A DNA stretch of 59,806 bases from CAZFDE01 sp964517795 (GTDB lineage: Bacteria; Planctomycetota; Phycisphaerae; Sedimentisphaerales; Anaerobacaceae), in the NCBI GenBank assembly GCA_964517795.1, contig CAZFDE010000010.1:1-59806 (forward strand), given 5' to 3'. A program made the position numbers and the translations under genes. The notes under the pieces were generated by a model. The model saw nothing but the letters and a program-made list of their open reading frames with translations, ran no database searches and was not told where the DNA came from. Positions 16,845 to 25,754 of the stretch are shown piece after piece; position 1 is the first letter of the stretch, and every line of letters starts with the position of its first letter.

Positions 16845-19199
16845 CTATAGCAGATTGACAGGGTCCACATCGATTGCGACCTTGGTTGTTGATTGCATTG
16901 AATCCAGGTATCGTACGCGGGACAGCAGGGTGTGTAGTTGGCCGGCGGTTTTGGCCTGGATGACAATCTGCATCCGGTGAAATTGCTGGATTCGACTGAT
17001 GACGGCCGGCAAAGGGCCGCGAATTTTTACGTTCAGCCCGATTTGGCCGATAATGGCGTCGATCTGTTGTCGCAGTTTCGATGCGGTTGTCTCAAGCCGG
17101 TCATAGCGTTGGTCTCGCAGCGTGATCATTGCCATGCGCCAGAAGGGCGGCAGATCGCATGATTTGCGATGCTTGAGTTCTTCGCTCACAAAACCCTCAA
17201 AATCGTGTCTCAGTGCAAAGTCAATCACCGGCTGATCCGCAAGGTAGGTTTGGATATACACGGTTCCCTTTTTATTGCCGCGGCCGGCGCGGCCGGCAAC
17301 TTGACTGATGAGCTGAAATGTTCGTTCGTTGGTGCGAAAATCCGGCAGATACAAACAGGTATCCGCACTGATGATCCCAACGACGGTTACATTGGGAAAG
17401 TGCAGCCCTTTTGCAAGGATCTGTGTGCCGGCCAGGATATCGATCTTTCCCTTGGCAAAATCACCGAGGATCTCGTAATAATCCCGCCCGGACATCGAAT
17501 CGCTGTCAATGCGAACACTGCGAGCGGCCGGAAATTTGTGGTGTAATTCTTCTTCGAGCCGCTGTGTTCCCATACCGATCATGGTTAAATGCTTTTGGCA
17601 AACCGGACATTGCCGGGGCACCAAAGTTTGTACGCCGCAGTGATGGCACAACGCGTAGCCGTAATTCATGTGCTGTTTCATCAGCGGTTCGGCGGCCGGC
17701 GATTGATTCATTTTCTTTTTATGAAACGTCAAGGTCACATCGCAATTTCGACAATGCAGCATAAATCGACAGGACGGGCAATAGATAAAGTTACTGTACC
17801 CGCGGCGGTTTAACAACAAGATGGCTTGTTCATGACGAGCGATCGCTTCGGTCAGGTGGGTTTGCAGCGGCTTTGAGATCAGCTCATTGCTGCGATGGGT
17901 TTGCGTATCGCGCATATCCACCAATTTCATTTGCGGCATCGGTGTATCCATCACCCGTTTGGTCAGGCGAATAAGCTGAAAATTCTCACGCTGACGACTG
18001 TTATAAAGACTTTCCAACGAAATCGTAGCGCTGCCCAGGATACAGTGAGCATTGGCGAGCTGAGCGCGTTTGATTGCAACATCCCGGGCGTGGTATCGCG
18101 GGGTATTATCCTGTTTGTAGCTGGGTTCGTGTTCTTCATCGACCACGATCAGACCGAGATGATCAATTGGAGCGAAAATAGCCGAACGGGCCCCGATCAC
18201 TACATCGGCATGTCCATTTTTTATATTCTGCCACTGTGTGTTTCGCTGGGCGGCGGTCAGGCCGGAATGCATCACCGCAATGTCTTCGAAGCGACTGGCG
18301 AATCGTTGGATGGTTTGAGCCGTTAATGCAATCTCCGGCAAAAGGACGATTGCCTGTTTGCCTTTGCGGAGTACGTGCTCGATCGCCCGAATATACAGTT
18401 CCGTTTTGCCGCTATCGGTTACGCCGTGAAGAACGGTAACACCGAATGTAGCTGCGTCGAGTTGATCGCGAATTTTTGCAAGGGCGTCCTGCTGTTCGGG
18501 ATTCAACGTTACCTTGATACTTTTGAAGTACAATTCGTGGGGAATGACCGGTAGGCTTTTCCACACCGTTTTTGAAGTGGAAAGGACCCGTTTTTTGATT
18601 TTCAGGGATTTGAGCGGCGAGATTGTACATCCGATCTTTTCACATAACGTCTTGCTGTGAATGGCCCTCGATCGATCTGATATCTTATTATTCTGCAGAT
18701 ATTCGACGATCCGTTTTTGCTGACGGCCTCGCAGCGTGATGTCCTGAAGTGATATGTCAGGATTGAGATAAATATATTCTTCGGTATGTTCGCCGATGGC
18801 TTTTTTGACGGCCGCCGGGACCATTGCCGCGAGGACCTGGCCCAGGGGACATACATAATAACTGCTGATCCACTGGGCGAGTTCTAATAGTTGGCTATTG
18901 ATCAGCGGTTCGGGATCGATCAATTTTAAGACTTTTTTGAGGTGATTTTTGGCGGTTGAAGCAAAAGACTCCTCAAGCGGGATATTACTCTTTACGCAAA
19001 ATCCCGTTTGATGTTTATTGCCTCTGCCGAAAGGTACTTCAACCCGCTGGCCGGGTGAGATCGGCCATAATGGATCCGGCACGCGATAATCAAATTCATT
19101 ATCGACGCCGGATTCAAACGCGACTCGAATGATATGTCCCGCGTTTTGGGCAGAAATATCAACATCGGCAAAAAGTTTTTTCTGCTCACCGTTCGTCAT
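16845..19199 (-). CDS. priA: Primosomal replication restart helicase PriA
   Basis: The 784-residue protein has the PriA layout: an N-terminal 3'-DNA-binding domain (FDYRVPD..WPISPGQRVEVPFG, residues 36-59), helicase motif I GVTDSGKT (259-266), a DEEH box (354-357), eight zinc-binding cysteines (474, 477, 483, 486, 518, 521, 531, 534) and motif VI QVAGRAGR (633-640). It restarts stalled forks by unwinding and loading the primosome. Motif I has Asp where most PriA proteins have Gly (GVTGSGKT), leaving the Walker lysine intact. It is the last gene of the rnpA-MerR-MlaD-lipoprotein-priA cluster, with a 96-bp gap upstream that could hold its own promoter. Confidence 0.96.
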   Translation of the reverse strand: MTNGEQKKLFADVDISAQNAGHIIRVAFESGVDNEFDYRVPDPLWPISPGQRVEVPFGRGNKHQTGFCVKSNIPLEESFASTAKNHLKKVLKLIDPEPLINSQLLELAQWISSYYVCPLGQVLAAMVPAAVKKAIGEHTEEYIYLNPDISLQDITLRGRQQKRIVEYLQNNKISDRSRAIHSKTLCEKIGCTISPLKSLKIKKRVLSTSKTVWKSLPVIPHELYFKSIKVTLNPEQQDALAKIRDQLDAATFGVTVLHGVTDSGKTELYIRAIEHVLRKGKQAIVLLPEIALTAQTIQRFASRFEDIAVMHSGLTAAQRNTQWQNIKNGHADVVIGARSAIFAPIDHLGLIVVDEEHEPSYKQDNTPRYHARDVAIKRAQLANAHCILGSATISLESLYNSRQRENFQLIRLTKRVMDTPMPQMKLVDMRDTQTHRSNELISKPLQTHLTEAIARHEQAILLLNRRGYSNFIYCPSCRFMLHCRNCDVTLTFHKKKMNQSPAAEPLMKQHMNYGYALCHHCGVQTLVPRQCPVCQKHLTMIGMGTQRLEEELHHKFPAARSVRIDSDSMSGRDYYEILGDFAKGKIDILAGTQILAKGLHFPNVTVVGIISADTCLYLPDFRTNERTFQLISQVAGRAGRGNKKGTVYIQTYLADQPVIDFALRHDFEGFVSEELKHRKSCDLPPFWRMAMITLRDQRYDRLETTASKLRQQIDAIIGQIGLNVKIRGPLPAVISRIQQFHRMQIVIQAKTAGQLHTLLSRVRYLDSMQSTTKVAIDVDPVNLL

Positions 19200-19295
19200 A
19201 GGCGAAAATTGTCGCAGGTTGGTGTCCGGCTGTCAAGGTACACAGACCTCATACAAAGGAGCAGATTGATCGAATTTGCGCCAGTATCCAATAAC

Positions 19296-19670
19296 TTATT
19301 TCAGTTTAGCTTTGGTCTTTTCGTAAATTGCCATTGAGCGTTCTTGATTGCCCAGGGTGCCCACTTTGACGACCATTTTTGTTTTGCCATCGTGGGGAGT
19401 AATCGAGATCGTGATGGATTGGCCGTCAGCGGTCGAGGCCATGATCCTGGCAGCAAAGCTGTCTTTTTCGCTTTTTGTGGGTTCGATCTGCATATCCGCC
19501 AAAGCGGCCTTGGCGGCGTTGTACACGCTGTCCATGTCCTTGTCGAACAACGCATAGACCTGCATGTTTTTATACACCGCGCCTTCGGTGCCCACAAATG
19601 TCGGGGCGCAGGAGAGGGTGACTAAAAGAATTCCCAACCAGCCCATCAGTGTGATTTTTTGCCAATTCAT
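19296..19670 (-). CDS. DUF3568-type lipoprotein
   Basis: The start at 19670 is chosen because GGGAGG lies eight bases upstream; a longer frame begins at 19685. The 124-residue protein has a lipoprotein signal (hydrophobic GWLGILLVTLSC with Cys at about residue 21). The rest (VYNAAKAALADMQIEPTKSEKDS, then SITPHDGKTKMVVKVG) matches the short DUF3568 family in length and pattern. Its role is unknown, probably a small envelope lipoprotein. It lies 31 bp after the MlaD gene and may assist that transport component; this link is inferred from position. Confidence 0.7.
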   Translation of the reverse strand: MNWQKITLMGWLGILLVTLSCAPTFVGTEGAVYKNMQVYALFDKDMDSVYNAAKAALADMQIEPTKSEKDSFAARIMASTADGQSITISITPHDGKTKMVVKVGTLGNQERSMAIYEKTKAKLK

Positions 19671-19701
19671 TTTTGAACCTCCCACAGATTAAATAATGTT
19701 G

Positions 19702-20589
19702 TCATTTCAGCTTTAACGGCAAGCCCTTTTCTTTAGATTCGGCGACAAATAATTTCAGCTCTTCAAGCAGGAGTTTGATTTGTTCGGTGTTTTCGAGCAG
19801 TTGTTCGTAAAGCCGCCCATCGTTTAATATTTTCGAAGCGGTGCCTTTTCCTTCGTTCAATTTTTGCATAATCTGTCGAATTTGTGCCAATGCGTCGGAC
19901 AATTCTTCGCTGGCACCGGTTCCGGTCATCACAAATTGATCGAAGCTTTCCAGTGCCTTACTGAGCTGAGCGGATGCGTCAGCTAAATTCGCCAGCAGCG
20001 ACTGAATACTTTCCTTGTTCTTCTGATTGCCGATAATATCATTGGCATTGGCGATAAGCGATTTGAGTCCTTCGACCAGATCATCAAGTTTTTGCTGGCT
20101 TTCTTCAGGGAAAAATTCACTGGTCATTCCTTTGGATCCCTGAAGCAATACACCGTGCTCGATAAACGGGCCTTTTGGTTCGTTAACGTCGAACGGTTTT
20201 GCTTTGAATTCGACATAACTGCTGCCTAATCCGCGTGTCATCAGTTTGACTTCGGTATCGAGCGGAATCTGGTTGTACTGTTTATCGATACTGCATTCGA
20301 CCACGGTCTGATAAATCCATTCATTGGTTCCATCGATCTGCAGCCATTGCGGGGGGTGGACATGGGTTACTTGGCCGATCTGGTAGCCGCAGAATCGGAC
20401 CGGTGTGTCTTTTTGGACACCGGGGGCAACCGGGAATTTGATCCCAACCTGGTAAGACCTGATCTGGCTGACAAATCCGGGCAGATCGCCGAATTTGAAA
20501 ATCATCCAGCCAATCGCGATCAGGCCGCCAAAGACAAAGATCCCAACAACGATGTTCCGTTTTCGCTGCTTGGTTTCATAATCACTCAC
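19702..20589 (-). CDS. MlaD/MCE-family transport protein
   Basis: The 295-residue protein has one N-terminal membrane helix (RNIVVGIFVFGGLIAIGWMIF, about 11-31). An MCE domain (about 35-150) follows with characteristic QVGIKFPVAPGVQKDTPVRFCGYQIGQV and LGSSYVEF segments, then a C-terminal helical, coiled-coil-like part. MCE proteins bind lipids for ABC-type transport across the envelope. No ATPase or permease gene (MlaE, MlaF) is adjacent, so partners must be elsewhere. The start codon is GTG at 20589, overlapping the stop of the MerR gene by four bases (GTGA), implying translational coupling. Confidence 0.85.
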   Translation of the reverse strand: MSDYETKQRKRNIVVGIFVFGGLIAIGWMIFKFGDLPGFVSQIRSYQVGIKFPVAPGVQKDTPVRFCGYQIGQVTHVHPPQWLQIDGTNEWIYQTVVECSIDKQYNQIPLDTEVKLMTRGLGSSYVEFKAKPFDVNEPKGPFIEHGVLLQGSKGMTSEFFPEESQQKLDDLVEGLKSLIANANDIIGNQKNKESIQSLLANLADASAQLSKALESFDQFVMTGTGASEELSDALAQIRQIMQKLNEGKGTASKILNDGRLYEQLLENTEQIKLLLEELKLFVAESKEKGLPLKLK

Positions 20590-20843
20590 TTTTTGAATCC
20601 TTTCAAATCCTTGCCTTCAATGAATAATTCGCGAATGGCCCGCAGGGGGTATCCGCTTTGATTCAGCATTTTGATTAATTTTATGCGTTCGACGGCTTTA
20701 TTGTCAAACAATCTTCTACCGGTGGGGGTGATTTTTGTCGGTGAAAGCAGACGAATCATTAGATAATATTGCAGGCTTTGGGTGGAGACGCCCGCTTTTT
20801 TGGCCGCCCGGCCGACCGGCATGAGTTTGTCATCAGGTTTCAA
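20586..20843 (-). CDS. Small MerR-type HTH regulator
   Basis: The 85-residue protein is a single MerR-like winged HTH (VGRAAKKAGVSTQSLQYYLMIRLLSP, then TGRRLFDNKAVERIKLIKML). It lacks the effector domain of full-length MerR proteins and resembles the short regulators found next to mce/mla genes. It starts at TTG 20843 with GAGG nine bases upstream, or at ATG 20822 just before the HTH. It overlaps the MlaD gene by four bases, so control of the MlaD gene is a reasonable inference. Its role as a repressor or activator is unknown. Confidence 0.75.
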   Translation of the reverse strand: MKPDDKLMPVGRAAKKAGVSTQSLQYYLMIRLLSPTKITPTGRRLFDNKAVERIKLIKMLNQSGYPLRAIRELFIEGKDLKGFKK

Positions 20844-20872
20844 TTATACAACCTCGGTTCATTTAGCACGTT

Positions 20873-21253
20873 TTATTTATTATGCAGACGACGTGAAGCA
20901 TTGACAAGTAAATCCCGAATATCATTGGATTTTAGTGTTGTAAAGCTGTTTTTGCGGTGTTTATTGAATTTGGGATCGCGGCTGTTAAACAGGACTACAT
21001 AGTCGTATCCGGCTGCCATTTTGTACTGAGAAAGCCGAAAGGCTTCGCGACATATGCGTTTGAGACGATTTCGATTGACGGCATTACCCAGATGTTTGGA
21101 AGTAATCACACCGTAACGGGAGTAACTCAGACCGTTTGGCGCCGAATGGACTGTTAATATTCCCATCCTTTGGCAACGCGAAGCTTTCAGTACCTTTTTG
21201 AACTGGCAAGATCGATGCAGGCGAATTTTTTTGTCTAATTTCAAACGCGCCAT
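20873..21253 (-). CDS. rnpA: Ribonuclease P protein component
   Basis: The 126-residue protein begins MARLKLDKKIRLHRSCQFKKV. It contains the family signature GNAVNRNRLKRICREAFR (the RNR motif) and the following YDYVVLF segment. RnpA binds the catalytic RNA and the 5' leader of pre-tRNA. The start at 21253 fits the family length better than the longer frame from 21274. rpmH, which usually precedes rnpA, is not found in the 310 bp upstream. The MerR gene follows at 29 bp. Confidence 0.93.
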   Translation of the reverse strand: MARLKLDKKIRLHRSCQFKKVLKASRCQRMGILTVHSAPNGLSYSRYGVITSKHLGNAVNRNRLKRICREAFRLSQYKMAAGYDYVVLFNSRDPKFNKHRKNSFTTLKSNDIRDLLVNASRRLHNK

Positions 21254-21565
21254 TGATTTTCCTGTGAAGATCAATTCAATTTATGTATCGGAACCTATAA
21301 GTTCCAACAATTAAATAATTTACGTCAAATTTAAAAAGGATTCAAGCCTTAAAATGAATGAGAGATGCCAGAAATCGGCTCATGTATGATTTTCTGGCGT
21401 TAATTTGGGGTAAATGAGGTGGTTAGAGGTGGGTTGAGATCGGCTGGGTTATAGCGATGGCTTGATCCGGGGGATTAAAGCAAGCAGCTTCGAAGATCAG
21501 TAAACTTTGTGATGTTGAATAAACCAAAGCGATTAAACGGAAACAGAAATCACAATTACATGTTA
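21254..21565. other. Spacer between TPR gene and rnpA, with inverted repeats
   Basis: No gene was found and rpmH is absent on both strands. GCCAGAAA at 21367-21374 and TTTCTGGC at 21391-21398 form an eight-base inverted repeat with a 16-base loop. GGAAC/GTTCC near 21290-21305 forms a smaller one. Neither is followed by a U-tract. Transcription of the TPR gene (minus strand) reads into this spacer toward rnpA. Confidence 0.4.
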
Positions 21566-24500
21566 TTATTTTGGGTCGATTGATAATGCCTTTTGTAAAT
21601 TGCGTAACTGTTCTTTTTGGTTGTCCATGAGTCCGCCGTTTCGAGATTGAAAATAGGCGGCTTGATCGGCCGCTTCGATTGCCTTGTCGAATTGGTTGAT
21701 TTGATAATAGGTGTTTGCCAGGTGAAGATATGAGGCCGCCAATGCGGTAGAATGGATCGGATACAGCGATATGGCTTTTTGAAAATCTTTGATTGCCAAA
21801 TCATATTGCTCGAGATGATGGTAAATAATCCCTCGGGTATCGATAACATCGGGAGATTCCGGAGAAGTCGAAACCGCTTTTTGAATATACATCATGGCTT
21901 TTTCATGTTGGCCCAGATTGTCGGATAGCACCCATGCCAGATTATTTAACACATCCGCATGAAGGGGTTTGGTTATCAGGATTTTTTCATAAATTGAAAT
22001 ACATGTTTCATATTGTTGTGTGCGTAGCAGCAGATTTGCGTAATGATACAGTACTTCTGTATTATGCGGATATTTTGAAATCAAGTCGGTGATTAATATC
22101 CGGGCGGCGTCAAGTGTGTTGTTATTTTGAAGTAAAAAACGGGCGATCTGTAGTGCGGATTCAATTGTATTCGATTGCTGAAGGTACCATTGCTGTATTT
22201 CCTCAGCGAGCGTGTCATTTTTTTCGAATTGAATGAGCATCTTTAAATAATCCTGATACGCATCGGTATATCCGGGGTATTCCTTCATTAGGCGATGGGT
22301 AAGCTGACGGGCCTGCTGTGAATCACCTTGTTGATATAATGCCTGGATTTTCACACATTCAAGCTGGTATCGCTCAAGATCGTTATACTCATTAATATGT
22401 TTGTTTAATAAATGTATTGCTTTCTGGCTTTGACCTGCTTTGATGTAAGTTTGAGCCAAGTTTTTGATTATTTCCAAATCATCGGGATTGATTTCATATA
22501 ATGCTTTAAGGGTCGGAATGGCCAACGCGGGTGATCGGTGTGATTCACATTGGGCTTTGAGCAGCAAAAGCGGTTGATGGCCTGGGTTGTGAACGAGTCC
22601 TTGAAGTGTGATATCAAGCGCCTTTGATGGATCCCCCTGCGATAACACCATCTGTGCCCATAATTGCCACGCAGATGGCAGTTGCGGGTGTTGGTCGGTT
22701 AATTCCTCGAGCGTTTTCATCGCTTGTTTTACTTGTTGAGCCTGACCGCCTTGAAATAATAAATGGGCGTGTATTATCCGGAATTCATAATTATCCGGAA
22801 AGCGTTCAATGGCGTTCTGAATCAGTTGTAAGGCACGCTCACGATGAGACTCGGTTTTTAGAAAAATGGCAATGGCGCGTTTGGCGATGTAGGGATTTTG
22901 GGGATCTAATGCCAGTGCTTTTTCAATGCTTTCAACCGTTTGCGAATAAGCGATCTGATTATAATCCAATTCACTTTTTGCGATCCAGACATTCGGATTA
23001 TCAGGTTCTTTTTGAATAAGAAACTGAATATCTTCTTTTGCTTTGTCCATTTGTCCGGATAATGCGTATATCTTGGAACGGATGATATAACTGTCGGTAT
23101 TGTTAAATCGGTCTACCAGTTGTTCGGCTAAACTACGGGCTTCGATCAAATTGTCACTTCGAATATTCAATTCAATTTCTGTAACATACGCTGCCATTGA
23201 ATTTGGATCGATGGATTTCAATTTGGTAAAAATTGTCTGGGCATCGTCAAATTGTTGTTGCTCCATTTTTAGCAATCCTTTGGCTAACAGGCCGGATGGG
23301 CTGTTCGGGTCGGTCCTTAAAATATCCTCAATGATCTGTGAAGCGTTTTTGAGCCGGCCGTGTTTGAAGTAATTTTGCAACATCAGTCGGGTTAAATCGA
23401 AGTTGTATATACTTTGCTGCCCGACTTGCTGAAGAATGTCATTCGCCTGATCGAATTTGTTCGCTTGATACAGGATAGCGACATACGGAATAATGATACT
23501 CATTTCATCAGGATCGCGCAAATAGGCATCTTTATAGATTGTAACCGCCAGTTCAATTTGGCCGGCTTTGCGATAAGCGGCGGCTAACAGCATTCGACTT
23601 TTTTGATCGTCCGGGTTCAAATCCAGATTTGTTTTTAAAAGGGAAATGATATTTGCGATTTTTTGATGGAATGATTCCTGTATCAGCCAATAACGTGCTT
23701 GTTCGTAACGCCACTGCCATCCGTTTTCTCCTTCGACCGATTTTATTTTATCGATCAGTGCTTGCGCCCGTTCAGTGTCCTTTTGGATTGGCGGACAGGT
23801 TAATAATTGGCGGTTGATTTGAATGTCGTTTGCAAAAGAATCACTCAGATTCAGCAATAACTGGTATCGTTTTTGAGGTTTGCCCCATACCCGATAGCAT
23901 TGGGAAAGCAGCAGTCCCAGTTCACGTTTGACGTGGAGATTGACGGCGGTTTTTATATGGTTTTGAAGTGTTGTTTCGCATTGTTCCGGATTGTTTTGTA
24001 AATCGAACAGCCGGACCATTTGCTGATACAGCGACAGTTGGTCCGGATATTCACGAATTAATTGCTGTAATTGTTCCAATGCCTGTGAATAGTTTTGTTG
24101 TTTTATGTCCAGTCGTATCGCTGCCTGTCGCGGTTCGAGAATATCCGGGTATTCATTTTTGAGTCGAGCGACCATGTCCTGCGCTTGAGTGTAATAATGT
24201 TGCTGGAGCATCAGTTCGATATGCAATAAACGCGTCTGAAGTGTTTCGCCGATTTGTGATTCGATATGACGAAGTTGGTTTTGCAGTTGGCTCCACAGCG
24301 GCGACTGTATATCGGTGTTGTTCGATTCGAGGGCCTTGATTTTTATTTGCAGTGTTAATAATCGGATGTTTAGATTATCCGGAGAACGCTGTTGGGCTGT
24401 TTCGATCTGTGTTATCGCTTCGGTATAATTTTGCAGATCAGCTAATAGCCGAGCGAGTTCAATGCGGGCGGCAATGTTATCGGGATATTGAGACAAAAGC

Positions 24501-25726
24501 ATTTGAAGTTGCTGAACGGCGCTTTGTTTATCACCTAAAGCGATAAGCTTCGAGGCAATCATCATCCGCATATCCTCGGTATCAGATGTTTGGCGCAGGG
24601 CTTCGTACCAGTATTGAATGGCTTTATAAGGATTATCATTTCGATCTTCAAGAAGGCCCTGTAAAAAAGTGGTCATCGCGGGCGCGATTTCTTTTTCTTT
24701 GAGTTGATCCAAACAGGCTTGTGCTTCCTCAAATTGCCTGGCCTTGATATATAGTTCCGCTGCGGTCGGCATAAAATCCCAGAAATCGGGTTTGAGCGAT
24801 TCCAATGCATTTTGAGCTGTTTGCTCCATTTCATTGGGATCCTCCGTTTTCATGACCAGTTGTGCCTTCATTAACCAGAGGATGTCACTTTCAGGATCAT
24901 TTTCCTGAACGATCTGCAGTTGTGCGTTCGCCTGCTCAAATTCATTTAGTCGAATAAATTGTTCGGCCAGTTTTAATCGCACTGAAAGCTCGGTAAAATT
25001 TTTTTGTTTTGCAGTCTGAAAATCGTTATATGCTTGATCGGGTTGGCTGTTCTCGATGTAATATCGCCCCCGAATGATGTAGGCATAGGCCGATTGCGGA
25101 TTATTGGCAACTGCCAATTCACAGATTGCTTTGGCGTTTTGTGTGAATTGCTCCGGGTATTGGCGGATGAACTGGTAATACAGTTCATAACTGGCGACAT
25201 CTTTCGGGTATTCATTGATCAGTGTTTGAAGTTTTTGAGCCGCCGTCTGGAATTGTTGACGAGCGACAAGTGCCCTGACCAATAATCGGCTTAATGTTGG
25301 GCTGGTTTGATCGGCTAAAAAACGTTCAGCGATCCGTTCTGTTTCGGTGGGTTGGTTTAACTGTAAATAAATTTCACATAAATTTAATGCGGCATCCAGG
25401 TTCGTCCGTTCAATTTGCAAAATGGTATGATAAGCGGCCAAGGCTTGTTTGAGGTTGTTCTGTCTCAATGGACGAATATTTATTTGTGATTGAGCGTATT
25501 TCATGAGGATGTCTTTATCATCCGGGCTAGCCTGTATATAGATACCTAACTGACGTGCGGCCTGGGGCCACTGCGACTGGTCATATGCTTTGAGGCCTGC
25601 TTGCAAGGCATCATATGCCATTCGGTTTTGCTGCCATTTGCGAAGCCCAAATGCCGAAAGCACCAAAACACATCCCGCCAGCAATAAAACGATAATCAGT
25701 TTCCAGTTTACATATTGTGAAGCCAT
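21566..25726 (-). CDS. Giant membrane-anchored TPR protein
   Basis: The 1386-residue protein has one N-terminal membrane helix (WKLIIVLLLAGCVLVLSAFGLRKW, about 8-31) and is otherwise made of tetratricopeptide repeats to the end. Repeats such as WPQAARQLGIYIQASPDD and YDLAIKDFQKAISLYPIHS show the 34-residue pattern with small residues at positions 8 and 20. It is predicted to lie in the periplasm as a scaffold. Large TPR proteins are typical of PEP-CTERM/EPS loci (PrsT-like), but this one is longer than PrsT and I do not claim orthology. It is the last gene of the EPS locus, 28 bp after the sugar transferase, with AGGAGG upstream. Confidence 0.85.
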   Translation of the reverse strand: MASQYVNWKLIIVLLLAGCVLVLSAFGLRKWQQNRMAYDALQAGLKAYDQSQWPQAARQLGIYIQASPDDKDILMKYAQSQINIRPLRQNNLKQALAAYHTILQIERTNLDAALNLCEIYLQLNQPTETERIAERFLADQTSPTLSRLLVRALVARQQFQTAAQKLQTLINEYPKDVASYELYYQFIRQYPEQFTQNAKAICELAVANNPQSAYAYIIRGRYYIENSQPDQAYNDFQTAKQKNFTELSVRLKLAEQFIRLNEFEQANAQLQIVQENDPESDILWLMKAQLVMKTEDPNEMEQTAQNALESLKPDFWDFMPTAAELYIKARQFEEAQACLDQLKEKEIAPAMTTFLQGLLEDRNDNPYKAIQYWYEALRQTSDTEDMRMMIASKLIALGDKQSAVQQLQMLLSQYPDNIAARIELARLLADLQNYTEAITQIETAQQRSPDNLNIRLLTLQIKIKALESNNTDIQSPLWSQLQNQLRHIESQIGETLQTRLLHIELMLQQHYYTQAQDMVARLKNEYPDILEPRQAAIRLDIKQQNYSQALEQLQQLIREYPDQLSLYQQMVRLFDLQNNPEQCETTLQNHIKTAVNLHVKRELGLLLSQCYRVWGKPQKRYQLLLNLSDSFANDIQINRQLLTCPPIQKDTERAQALIDKIKSVEGENGWQWRYEQARYWLIQESFHQKIANIISLLKTNLDLNPDDQKSRMLLAAAYRKAGQIELAVTIYKDAYLRDPDEMSIIIPYVAILYQANKFDQANDILQQVGQQSIYNFDLTRLMLQNYFKHGRLKNASQIIEDILRTDPNSPSGLLAKGLLKMEQQQFDDAQTIFTKLKSIDPNSMAAYVTEIELNIRSDNLIEARSLAEQLVDRFNNTDSYIIRSKIYALSGQMDKAKEDIQFLIQKEPDNPNVWIAKSELDYNQIAYSQTVESIEKALALDPQNPYIAKRAIAIFLKTESHRERALQLIQNAIERFPDNYEFRIIHAHLLFQGGQAQQVKQAMKTLEELTDQHPQLPSAWQLWAQMVLSQGDPSKALDITLQGLVHNPGHQPLLLLKAQCESHRSPALAIPTLKALYEINPDDLEIIKNLAQTYIKAGQSQKAIHLLNKHINEYNDLERYQLECVKIQALYQQGDSQQARQLTHRLMKEYPGYTDAYQDYLKMLIQFEKNDTLAEEIQQWYLQQSNTIESALQIARFLLQNNNTLDAARILITDLISKYPHNTEVLYHYANLLLRTQQYETCISIYEKILITKPLHADVLNNLAWVLSDNLGQHEKAMMYIQKAVSTSPESPDVIDTRGIIYHHLEQYDLAIKDFQKAISLYPIHSTALAASYLHLANTYYQINQFDKAIEAADQAAYFQSRNGGLMDNQKEQLRNLQKALSIDPK

Positions 25727-25739
25727 GAGGTCAGACCTC
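25727..25739 (-). promoter_or_regulatory. Palindrome over the TPR gene ribosome binding site
   Basis: GAGGTC-A-GACCTC directly precedes the start codon and overlaps the AGGAGG site. If folded in RNA it could limit translation, though a one-base centre makes a stable hairpin unlikely without opening inner pairs. Confidence 0.25.
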
Positions 25740-25754
25740 CTATAAGATTAGATA

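Noticed and set aside
21566..25726. Repetitive appearance suggesting a DNA repeat array
   Set aside because: The periodicity is at protein level (34-residue TPR units) and the DNA units differ strongly, so it is not a CRISPR or tandem DNA repeat.
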